5,395 nt of DNA. It comes from Paracoccaceae bacterium (GTDB taxonomy: Bacteria > Pseudomonadota > Alphaproteobacteria > Rhodobacterales > Rhodobacteraceae). Where the stretch lies: positions 1-5,395 of the forward strand of contig JAHELH010000184.1 in assembly GCA_024644285.1 (NCBI GenBank), in the 5' to 3' direction. The notes beneath the pieces were generated by a model. That model was not told where the DNA came from, ran no database searches, and saw only the letters and a list, made by a program, of their open reading frames with translations. The position numbers and the translations under genes are program-made. Of the stretch, positions 1 through 4,233 are shown piece after piece; within the stretch, counting starts at the first letter, position 1; each line of letters opens with the position of its first letter.

Positions 1-1
1 C

Positions 2-286
2 CCGCTGGCCGGCGTCAAGGGGCCGTGCTTCGGCGACGTGCTGATCGACAAGGGCGCGGTCTCGGGCGAGGGCCTCTGCCACTACACCGACGCCGACGGC
101 GACATGGTGCTGATGACATGGACGGCCACCGGCATGGCCGAAGGCGGCCGCACCACCGGCGACTGGGAAGTTACTGGCGGCACCGGCAAATGGGACGGCG
201 CCTCGGGCGGCGGCACGTTCAACGCCGGGACCGACGCGATGGAGAAATACACCAACATGGTGACCGGCGAGGTCACGCTGAAATAG
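2..286 (+). CDS. C-terminal part of an unrecognised beta-rich, glycine-rich protein (5' end outside window)
   Basis: The reading frame is open from the window edge to a TAG at 284-286, leaving 94 residues; the start lies upstream. The fragment is rich in Gly, Asp and Thr and alternates polar and hydrophobic residues, as in an antiparallel beta sheet or small beta barrel. Two cysteines lie 17 residues apart (window residues 9 and 26), the second just before a YTDADGD stretch, and a TGGTGKWDGASGGGT segment follows. Small exported alphaproteobacterial proteins with a 'TDADGD ... GGTGKW.G..GGG' pattern exist, but I cannot name a family with confidence. Export and a disulfide are inferences only, because the N-terminus is missing. 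No clear terminator follows. The next gene starts 77 bases downstream on the same strand, so co-transcription is possible. Confidence 0.75.
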   Translation, partial: PLAGVKGPCFGDVLIDKGAVSGEGLCHYTDADGDMVLMTWTATGMAEGGRTTGDWEVTGGTGKWDGASGGGTFNAGTDAMEKYTNMVTGEVTLK

Positions 287-363
287 CCCCGGCGGGCCTC
301 TGCCGCATTGCCGCCGCATTTGCCGTTTATTGCGCCGCCGGATCCAATTCGACGGAGGCCCGC

Positions 364-597
364 ATGCATATCGTCCGCGCCATTCTCGCCGTGGCGCTGT
401 TCTCCTGGCTCAGCTTCGCCGTGCTGACCGACACCCTTCCGGGCAGCGATGGCGGCTCGTCCAAGACACGGGCGCTGAAGGGGCTGGTCGACAGCGCCAC
501 GGCCAAGTTCGGCCTGCTGACCACCAGCGTCACCCTGTTCATGACCGGGATCCTCCTGGCCTTCATCTTCCTGATGTGGCGCCGGCGCAACGGCTGA
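364..597 (+). CDS. Small two-helix membrane protein, unknown function
   Basis: A 77-residue protein from ATG 364 to TGA 597. The start is chosen because GGAGG at 354-358 sits five bases upstream and the protein begins directly with a hydrophobic helix. The frame stays open further upstream, but that extension is Arg/His-rich and overlaps the previous gene. Residues about 4-22 and 51-71 are hydrophobic enough to span the membrane. The loop between them is polar and contains GSDGGSSKTR. The C-terminus WRRRNG is basic, which suggests both ends are cytoplasmic and the loop periplasmic. I recognise no family and no catalytic residues. It converges on the gene ending at 610, with 12 bases between the two stop codons and no obvious terminator hairpin there. 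Confidence 0.7.
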   Translation: MHIVRAILAVALFSWLSFAVLTDTLPGSDGGSSKTRALKGLVDSATAKFGLLTTSVTLFMTGILLAFIFLMWRRRNG

Positions 598-609
598 TCC
601 GCGCCGGGG

Positions 610-867
610 CTAGGACTGCCGCGCCTTCCAGCGCAGCCACAGCGGCCGGATGTCGAGAAACGCGATCGCCCCGCCCACCGGGATCAGCCACGGGCCGATG
701 AACGGCACGACGATGCCGACGATGCCGAGCCCGATCAGCGCCAGCCCGACAATCGTCCGGACCCCCCAGGGCAGGTACTTCCGGGCCCAGGCCTGGCCGC
801 GGCGGGTGCGCGCGCAGCACCAGTCGTAAAGGCGCCGCCAGCGCGAGGGGTTCGTGTCGTTTTCCAT
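610..867 (-). CDS. Small membrane protein resembling the PGPGW family
   Basis: An 85-residue protein read from ATG (865-867 on the complement) to TAG (610-612). The first 35 residues are basic and aromatic (RWRRLYDWCCARTRRG), then hydrophobic stretches at about 36-56 and 58-72 flank a VVPFIGPWLIP turn. This layout of basic N-terminus, hairpin of two helices with a Pro-Gly-Pro-like turn, and short basic tail resembles the putative transmembrane PGPGW proteins (TIGR02611-like), whose function is unknown. The turn here is F-I-G-P-W rather than the exact PGPGW motif, so the assignment is tentative. A weak CAGGTG-type ribosome binding sequence precedes the ATG. It is divergent from the ArsC/Spx-family gene, with 132 bases between the two start codons. 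Confidence 0.75.
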   Translation of the reverse strand: MENDTNPSRWRRLYDWCCARTRRGQAWARKYLPWGVRTIVGLALIGLGIVGIVVPFIGPWLIPVGGAIAFLDIRPLWLRWKARQS

Positions 868-927
868 TGCACCTGAACGCGCAAATAGGCCAAACGGTTC
901 ACCGGCGCATTGCGCGCCGCGAGTTAC

Positions 928-939
928 GTTAGCGGTAAC
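928..939. promoter_or_regulatory. Near-palindromic dyad GTTAGCGGTAAC, possible operator
   Basis: GTTAGC and GGTAAC form a 12-base dyad with one mismatched pair and CG at its centre, the geometry seen in many LacI-family operators. An overlapping perfect dyad, GTTAC (923-927) and GTAAC (935-939) with seven bases between, shares the right arm. The site lies in the divergent gap between the genes starting at 867 and 1000, about 60 bases before the latter. No regulator gene is nearby, so the operator role is inferred from symmetry and position only. Confidence 0.25.
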
Positions 940-966
940 ACGTTCTCTATCAACGACTTGACCCCC

Positions 967-982
967 TGTCCCCGTGGGGACA
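967..982 (+). promoter_or_regulatory. Short GC-rich hairpin just before a ribosome binding site
   Basis: TGTCCCC (967-973) and GGGGACA (976-982) are perfect inverted repeats with two bases between. As RNA, six pairs with a four-base loop would form. The structure ends four bases before the GGAAGG ribosome binding site (987-992) of the ArsC/Spx-family gene. No T-run follows, so it is not an intrinsic terminator. It may influence translation, or it may be a protein-binding palindrome in DNA. Confidence 0.35.
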
Positions 983-999
983 TTCCGGAAGGCCCGCCC

Positions 1000-1326
1000 A
1001 TGATCCTCTACGGCATCCCCACCTGCGACACCTGCAAGAAGGCGCTGAAGGCGCTAGAGGCCGCCGGCCGCGACGTCACCTTCCGCGACATCCGCGCCGA
1101 GCCGCTGTCCGAGGCGGAATGGTCCGAACTGATCGCCGAGTTCGGCACCAACCTGGTGAACACCAAGTCGACCACCTGGCGCGGCCTGTCCGACTGGATG
1201 AAGCATTCCGAGGCCGACGCCCAGCTCGCCGCCCACCCGACCCTGATGAAGCGCCCGGTGATCCGCGACGAAGACCGGCTTTACCTGGGCTGGGACGAAG
1301 ACGTGCAGGCGGCGCTTCTGGGCTAG
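1000..1326 (+). CDS. ArsC/Spx/YffB-family thioredoxin-fold protein
   Basis: A 108-residue protein, close to the usual 110-118 residues of the Spx/MgsR/YffB branch of the arsenate reductase (ArsC) family. Residues 1-13 hold the opening strand and the redox site GIPTCDTCKKA, with C9 and C12 as a CXXC pair. NTKSTTWR at 54-61 closely matches the conserved NTRGTTWR-type segment I recall from E. coli YffB. The MKRPV segment at 83-87 supplies the conserved Arg-Pro. The likely role is a cytoplasmic glutathione- or thiol-dependent reductase; arsenate is not shown as a substrate, and no ars regulator or efflux gene is in view. ATG 1000 is chosen over an upstream GTG at 910 because GGAAGG lies seven bases before it and the length then fits the family. 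Its stop codon overlaps that of the convergent glycosyltransferase gene. Confidence 0.92.
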   Translation: MILYGIPTCDTCKKALKALEAAGRDVTFRDIRAEPLSEAEWSELIAEFGTNLVNTKSTTWRGLSDWMKHSEADAQLAAHPTLMKRPVIRDEDRLYLGWDEDVQAALLG

Positions 1327-2150
1327 CGGAGCCGCCGCCACAGCCGCCGCAGCGCCGCGCCGGCGCCGGTTTCCGGCAGCACCGGCTCCCGCTCCGCCCG
1401 GCGCGCCAGGTCGCGGTCGGCGGCCAGCATCTCGGCCAGCCGCGCGCCGGTCCAGCGGCCGATCCTTTCGGCCACCGGGTCGGGCGCCTTGTCGAACCGG
1501 TCGAACTCTTCGTGGAACTTCGGCTGGTGCACGATCCGCGGCGCGGCCTTTTTCGGCGACCAGGCCCGCAGCAGGTCGATATCCATCAGGTTGTATTCCG
1601 GCGGCAGGGTCGCGATGCGCAGATCGCTGGCCCAGAGGATCTCGCGCAGCACCTGCTGGTCGCGCCCCGTGGCGTGGTCGCGGACGGCGGCGGCCCAGTC
1701 CGCCAGCATCCGGTCCACCGCCTCGCCGTGGCGGACCGCGATCACCCCGCCGTTGAACTGCGGAAAGGTGTTCGGCAGGGGCGTCTTCCAGGGCCGCTGC
1801 GCGTTGACGCTGTTGCGCTCCTGGTCGTGGGCCAGCGCGATGTCGAAGCGTTCGAGCACCTCGAAGATGTCGCCGATATCGGCCAGCACCATCACGTCGC
1901 TGTCCAGCATCAGCGTCCGGGCGAAGCGCGAGGCGGCCATGGCGTCGATGCGGCTGCGCGCCCAGGGGCTGTCCAGCACGTGGACCCGGTCGAAGCCCGG
2001 CGGCGACTGTGCGCGGTCGGTGTAGAGGTCGATGGCGAGGCCCGGGTTGTGCTGCCGGATCGAGGCGGCCGCGCGCACCGCCAGCGCGGTGTATTTCGCC
2101 TCTCCCGTGGCCGTGAAGATGACGCCGTTGCCGTCGGGTCGCTCTGGCAC
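1323..2150 (-). CDS. GT8-like nucleotide-sugar glycosyltransferase
   Basis: A 275-residue cytoplasmic protein with the features of a GT-A-fold retaining glycosyltransferase. GVIFTATGEAKYTALA near the N-terminus (9-24) fits the nucleotide-binding strand and loop. LDSDVMVL (82-89) holds the DXD metal site D83-D85, QFNGGVIAV (131-139) the NGG acceptor-site motif, and DQQ (164-166) and PPEYN (183-187) are further typical motifs. IVHQPKFHEEF (206-216) resembles the region giving the C-terminal metal-binding histidine of GT8. It probably transfers a sugar from a nucleotide-sugar to a glycan or lipid; donor and acceptor cannot be read. The start is GTG at 2148-2150: AAGGAG lies eight bases upstream, and an in-frame stop at 2166-2168 rules out a longer form. 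It lies 80 bases downstream of the YHS gene on the same strand, with a stem covering its ribosome binding site. Confidence 0.85.
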   Translation of the reverse strand: MPERPDGNGVIFTATGEAKYTALAVRAAASIRQHNPGLAIDLYTDRAQSPPGFDRVHVLDSPWARSRIDAMAASRFARTLMLDSDVMVLADIGDIFEVLERFDIALAHDQERNSVNAQRPWKTPLPNTFPQFNGGVIAVRHGEAVDRMLADWAAAVRDHATGRDQQVLREILWASDLRIATLPPEYNLMDIDLLRAWSPKKAAPRIVHQPKFHEEFDRFDKAPDPVAERIGRWTGARLAEMLAADRDLARRAEREPVLPETGAGAALRRLWRRLR

Positions 2151-2158
2151 GGGGGGCG

Positions 2159-2217
2159 CTCCTTGTCAGCCTGGGACATCCGCCCGGCTAGCAGAGCCGG
2201 GGCGCGCTGACAAGAAA
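2159..2217 (-). promoter_or_regulatory. Two-tier RNA stem burying the glycosyltransferase ribosome binding site
   Basis: On the minus-strand transcript, the segment at 2217-2206 (TTTCTTGTCAGC) pairs with the segment at 2170-2159 (GCTGACAAGGAG) over 12 consecutive pairs. Nine are Watson-Crick without interruption, followed by U.G, U-A and U.G. The right arm contains the whole AAGGAG (2159-2164) used by the glycosyltransferase. Inside this stem, CCCGGCT (2183-2189) and AGCCGGG (2195-2201) form a second perfect seven-pair hairpin with a five-base loop. No T-run follows either stem, so it does not look like an intrinsic terminator. Possible roles are a translational switch, an RNA-thermometer-like leader, or an mRNA-stabilising structure after the YHS gene. 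Confidence 0.5.
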
Positions 2218-2230
2218 GCGCCGGCCGGTG

Positions 2231-2689
2231 CTAGTTCAGGATGCCTGGCCAGTTGGCGCGGCCCTTGGCGATATTGCCGGGCACGTCCTGCAGCCAAAGC
2301 TCGCGGGCCCGCAGGCTGGCGTTCAGGTAGAGCCGGCCGTCATGGACCGTCCAGGCCTCGGGCACGGTGGGCGCCAGATAGCCGCGCGACGCCGCATAGG
2401 CGCAGTAGCCGCCGAACTGTGCGCCGTACTTCTCGGGATCGGCGGTGAAGGCGGCCTGGTTGGCGGCGCTGGCGAACCGCCACTCGGCGCCCTTGTAGGT
2501 CACCGCGTGGCTGGCGCTGCCCGCGACCGGCGCGCCCGATGTGAAATAGGCCACCGGGTCGATGCCGCGGATGGCAAGGCCGTCGACGGCGAAGGTCTCG
2601 GGTTCGGCGGCGAGGGCGGGCAGGCCGGTTGCGGCCAGAACCGGGGGCAGAGCGAGCAGTCCCAGAAGGGCGCGGCGGGTCGTGGTCAT
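2231..2689 (-). CDS. Tat-exported YHS-domain protein
   Basis: A 152-residue protein from ATG (2687-2689) to TAG (2231-2233), with GGGAAG six bases upstream of the start. Residues 1-27 form a signal peptide: TRRALLG resembles the twin-arginine motif, a hydrophobic core follows, and the ALA at 25-27 gives a cleavage site. The mature part matches the YHS domain proteins common in alphaproteobacteria, with GIDPVAYF (42-49), YKGAEWRFASAANQAAF (65-81), DPEKYGAQFGGYCAYA (84-99) and a conserved C-terminal ALRARELW-like helix (here SLRARELW, 125-132). Databases name this group 'YHS domain-containing (seleno)protein'; here C96 is encoded by TGC, so this is the cysteine form. YHS domains are thought to bind metal, but the substrate is unknown. 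It is divergent from the secreted protein gene at 2926. Confidence 0.9.
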   Translation of the reverse strand: MTTTRRALLGLLALPPVLAATGLPALAAEPETFAVDGLAIRGIDPVAYFTSGAPVAGSASHAVTYKGAEWRFASAANQAAFTADPEKYGAQFGGYCAYAASRGYLAPTVPEAWTVHDGRLYLNASLRARELWLQDVPGNIAKGRANWPGILN

Positions 2690-2818
2690 TGGAAACTTCC
2701 CTTTGTGAACGGACGGGCGCAGAGTGCCCTATTCCGGGCGCGCGCAGAAGCCGCCACACGCGCCTGTGAAAAAGCGTGGTCCGGCGCGAGGGTCGGTCCG
2801 TCGCCGTGTTGCACGGTC

Positions 2819-2884
2819 CAGAAACGAAACGGACTGTTTCTGAGCGAAGTGCAGATTGCATCCGGGGGTTGTGCTACCAGAAAC
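2819..2884. repeat. Three CAGAAAC elements in the divergent promoter region
   Basis: CAGAAAC occurs at 2819-2825 and 2878-2884, and its reverse complement GTTTCTG at 2836-2842. The first and the inverted copy make a perfect seven-base dyad with a ten-base spacer. The two direct copies share eight bases (CCAGAAAC). Nested inside is GAAAC-N5-GTTTC at 2826-2840. This cluster sits in the 236-base gap between the YHS gene and the secreted protein gene, so it could serve either promoter. Binding by a regulator is an inference. Confidence 0.4.
2826..2840. promoter_or_regulatory. Inverted repeat GAAAC-N5-GTTTC, copy 1
   Basis: GAAACGGACTGTTTC is a perfect five-base-arm dyad ending 85 bases before the ATG at 2926. 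The same arms and spacing recur at 3287-3301, before the next gene. An operator role is inferred from this recurrence. Confidence 0.4.
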
Positions 2885-2925
2885 CAATCCTTATCCCGCG
2901 CGGGCCGTTCAGAAGGGAGACAGCG

Positions 2926-3243
2926 ATGCACCACAGATACCTGTCCGCCACCCTGATCGGCTTGCTCGCCTGCACCGCAGCGCCGGCGCTGGCCTGGGAC
3001 GGGCGGTCCTCGGCTCGGCCCGCCGCCAATTCCATGCCGCCGATCTGGGCCTATCCGTCCAAGCAGAACTACTGTCCCGCTGGTCTGCAGCCGGTCGTCG
3101 TCGGCGGCGTCATTTGCTGCGGCACGCCGACCCATGCCGGCTATCGTGCGGAGGATCATCCCCGGCCGCGCCGGGCGCAAAAGCCGCGCGCCAAGACTTG
3201 GGTCGCGACCGGAAAGGGCTATGGCGAGGGGTACTACGAATAG
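2926..3243 (+). CDS. Small secreted cysteine-containing protein, unknown function
   Basis: A 105-residue protein starting at ATG 2926, with GGGAG at 2915-2919 six bases upstream. The frame is open further upstream, but a Sec-type signal peptide begins exactly here: MHHRYLSATL, a hydrophobic core, then APALA with probable cleavage after residue 23. The mature protein of about 82 residues has an NYCPAGLQPVVVGGVICCG segment with cysteines at 50, 64 and 65, then a basic Pro/Arg/Lys stretch (79-90) and a Gly/Tyr-rich tail (GKGYGEGYYE). The compact cysteine region suggests a disulfide-stabilised or metal-touching periplasmic protein, but I recognise no family. It is followed 141 bases later by another small secreted protein gene on the same strand, with no sequence similarity between the two. 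Confidence 0.8.
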   Translation: MHHRYLSATLIGLLACTAAPALAWDGRSSARPAANSMPPIWAYPSKQNYCPAGLQPVVVGGVICCGTPTHAGYRAEDHPRPRRAQKPRAKTWVATGKGYGEGYYE

Positions 3244-3286
3244 CGCGCGGGCCGCCATGCCACCGGGCACATCCTTCGATCCGCCG

Positions 3287-3301
3287 GAAACCGATTGTTT
3301 C
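3287..3301. promoter_or_regulatory. Inverted repeat GAAAC-N5-GTTTC, copy 2
   Basis: GAAACCGATTGTTTC has the same arms and spacer length as the dyad at 2826-2840, and two of the five spacer bases also agree. It ends 83 bases before the ATG at 3385, against 85 bases for copy 1. It lies just upstream of the TTGACC -35 candidate at 3313. Confidence 0.4.
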
Positions 3302-3312
3302 GTACCGGCAAT

Positions 3313-3340
3313 TTGACCTGGCAACCACAACGGGTACCCT
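3313..3340 (+). promoter_or_regulatory. Candidate sigma-70-type promoter for the second secreted protein gene
   Basis: TTGACC (3313-3318) matches five of six -35 consensus bases. After a 16-base spacer comes TACCCT (3335-3340), which matches only three of six at -10. GC-rich alphaproteobacterial promoters often have weak -10 elements. The predicted leader would be about 38 bases long. Confidence 0.3.
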
Positions 3341-3384
3341 CGGGCGGCGGACGGAATCGCCGCGCATTATCTGGGGGGCCAGTC

Positions 3385-3687
3385 ATGATTTTTCCGAAAC
3401 TTGCGGGATGCCTTGTGCTTTCCGCGGCAGCAGCCTGTCTCGCCTCGCCTGCAGAGGCGTTCTGCAGCAGGTCGACGGCCGACGTCACCATTCTCTGCCC
3501 GCACCCGGTGCCCTATCCGGGGCCGAAGCACCTGACGCCCACCTCGCGCAACATGGCGACAGTCGGCACGCCGGGGCTCTACAAGAACTGGGGCAACGGC
3601 TACGACGTGCGGGTCTATCTCGGCGGCAACGGCACCGGCTACCAGGAGTTCGACTGGGCGGTGCCAACGGATTTCGGCAAGCGCTGA
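3385..3687 (+). CDS. Small secreted protein with two mature cysteines, unknown function
   Basis: A 100-residue protein from ATG 3385 to TGA 3687. Residues 1-25 form a Sec signal peptide with a long Ala/Leu core ending SPAEA, so the mature protein would begin FCSRSTADVTILCPH. The mature part has cysteines at 27 and 38, a proline-rich PHPVPYPGPKH stretch (39-49), and a Gly/Tyr/Asn-rich second half that includes NWGNGYDVRVYLGGNGTGY (68-86). C18 inside the signal lacks the leucine expected of a lipobox, so a lipoprotein is unlikely. Upstream pairing with 16S rRNA is poor (a run of G at 3373-3378, six bases before ATG); the signal peptide decides the start. I recognise no family. It is convergent with the cold shock gene, and a terminator lies between them. 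Confidence 0.75.
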   Translation: MIFPKLAGCLVLSAAAACLASPAEAFCSRSTADVTILCPHPVPYPGPKHLTPTSRNMATVGTPGLYKNWGNGYDVRVYLGGNGTGYQEFDWAVPTDFGKR

Positions 3688-3705
3688 GGGCCGCGCCGCA
3701 CAACG

Positions 3706-3730
3706 AAAAAAGCGGCCCGCGGGGGCCGCT
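3706..3730 (-). terminator. Rho-independent terminator of the cold shock gene
   Basis: AGCGGCCC (3711-3718) and GGGCCGCT (3723-3730) form a perfect eight-pair stem with a four-base loop. On the minus strand the stem is followed at once by TTTTTT (complement of 3706-3711), the classic intrinsic terminator layout, and it starts 25 bases after the cold shock stop codon. On the plus strand the hairpin is followed only by CTTGAAG, so termination of the secreted protein gene from the left would be weaker. Confidence 0.88.
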
Positions 3731-3754
3731 CTTGAAGACAGAGATCGCGGCGGT

Positions 3755-3961
3755 TCAGAGCGCCTTGAGATCGCCGGCCGAGGACCGTCCGTCGCGGCCC
3801 GCCTGCAATTCGTAGCTGACCTTCTGGTTGTCAGCCAGGCCGGTCATTCCGGCACGTTCGACCGCAGAGATGTGCACGAACACGTCCTTGCCGCCGTCGT
3901 CGGGCGCAATGAAGCCGAAGCCTTTGGTGGTGTTGAACCATTTCACGGTGCCAGTGGGCAT
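3755..3961 (-). CDS. CspA-family cold shock protein
   Basis: A 68-residue protein from ATG (3959-3961) to TGA (3755-3757), the normal length of a single cold shock domain. It opens with the conserved GTVKWFN (4-10). RNP1 is KGFGFI (13-18) and RNP2 is VFVHI (27-31), and aromatic residues W8, F15, F17, F28 and H30 make up the nucleic-acid-binding face. It is a cytoplasmic RNA/single-stranded DNA chaperone that melts mRNA secondary structure and may act as an antiterminator. AAGGAG lies seven bases before the ATG. Family membership is certain; which paralogue it is, and whether it responds to cold, cannot be told. It is divergent from the gene at 4234, and its long upstream region carries dyads typical of structured csp leaders. 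Confidence 0.97.
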   Translation of the reverse strand: MPTGTVKWFNTTKGFGFIAPDDGGKDVFVHISAVERAGMTGLADNQKVSYELQAGRDGRSSAGDLKAL

Positions 3962-3980
3962 TCCGTTTCTCCTTGTCTGG

Positions 3981-4050
3981 GCCGCCCGCGAGATGCGGCG
4001 GCTTGGTGCAGCCAGGGTCTTTCGTAGTGATCAGGCTGCCCTGACAGGGC
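3981..4050 (-). promoter_or_regulatory. Structured leader upstream of the cold shock gene
   Basis: Two dyads lie in the probable 5' leader. GCCGCC (3981-3986) and GGCGGC (3997-4002) form a six-pair stem with a ten-base loop, ending six bases upstream of the AAGGAG at 3969-3974. GCCCTG (4038-4043) and CAGGGC (4045-4050) form a perfect palindrome around one base. csp genes commonly have long leaders whose folding sets temperature-dependent translation, but whether these pairings matter here is inference. Confidence 0.35.
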
Positions 4051-4106
4051 GGTCGTCGAGAAAGTCCATCGTCACGGAGCGAAAAGAAAAAGGATTCGCT
4101 GCAAAA

Positions 4107-4121
4107 ATCAAGAGCCTTGAT
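4107..4121. promoter_or_regulatory. Dyad ATCAAG-N3-CTTGAT in the csp/membrane-protein divergent region
   Basis: ATCAAG (4107-4112) and CTTGAT (4116-4121) are perfect inverted repeats with three bases between. They sit at the edge of the only AT-rich patch in the area (about 4080-4121), the likely cold shock promoter. On the minus strand CTTGAT could double as a -35-like element, but I find no convincing -10 at the right spacing. Confidence 0.3.
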
Positions 4122-4178
4122 AGCGCACCGCGGGAATTCGCACATCTGCGCTCTTGCCGGTCGGAATCGGCCACGGAC

Positions 4179-4207
4179 TTGGCACGCGGGCCGGCGCTAC
4201 CTATGTC
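4179..4207 (+). promoter_or_regulatory. Candidate sigma-70-type promoter for the four-helix membrane protein gene
   Basis: TTGGCA (4179-4184) matches five of six -35 bases. A 17-base spacer is followed by TATGTC (4202-4207), with three of six -10 bases matching. Transcription would begin about 20 bases before the ATG at 4234. Confidence 0.35.
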
Positions 4208-4233
4208 GGTGGCGGACAAGCGGAGACGGCACC

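Noticed and set aside
286..297. GCCC-CGGC-GGGC possible terminator after the first gene
   Set aside because: Only four pairs and no following T-run; too weak to call.
302..320. Short direct repeat GCCGCATT twice between the first two genes
   Set aside because: Eight bases repeated once in GC-rich DNA is unremarkable and shows no symmetry or context.
904..918. GGCGC-N5-GCGCC inverted repeat in the divergent gap
   Set aside because: Five-base GC arms are expected by chance in DNA of this composition.
910..999. Alternative upstream GTG start extending the ArsC/Spx-family protein by 30 residues
   Set aside because: The extension has no family similarity, lies over the promoter-like dyad and hairpin, and the GGAAGG sits correctly for ATG 1000.
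1910..2179. Minus-strand ATG at 2179 inside the stem, opening an 89-codon frame over the glycosyltransferase start
   Set aside because: It lacks a ribosome binding site and its product is a low-complexity shadow of the glycosyltransferase frame. A short regulatory upstream frame cannot be excluded but has no positive support.
1119..2210. Long plus-strand open frame of 363 codons opposite the glycosyltransferase
   Set aside because: It is antisense to a gene with clear GT motifs, overlaps the ArsC/Spx-family gene, is dominated by Arg/Pro/His/Gly as GC-rich shadow frames are, and has no ribosome binding site or domain.
2776..2925. N-terminal extension of the first secreted protein
   Set aside because: It would place about 50 polar residues ahead of a clear signal peptide, and the ribosome binding site fits ATG 2926.
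2228..2956. Plus-strand open frame opposite the YHS gene
   Set aside because: It is antisense to a gene with a signal peptide and recognised domain, and continues through the promoter region into the next gene in the wrong frame.
2856..3815. Plus-strand 319-codon frame spanning both secreted protein genes
   Set aside because: It is out of frame with both signal-peptide-bearing genes and runs through the terminator hairpin into the cold shock gene antisense.
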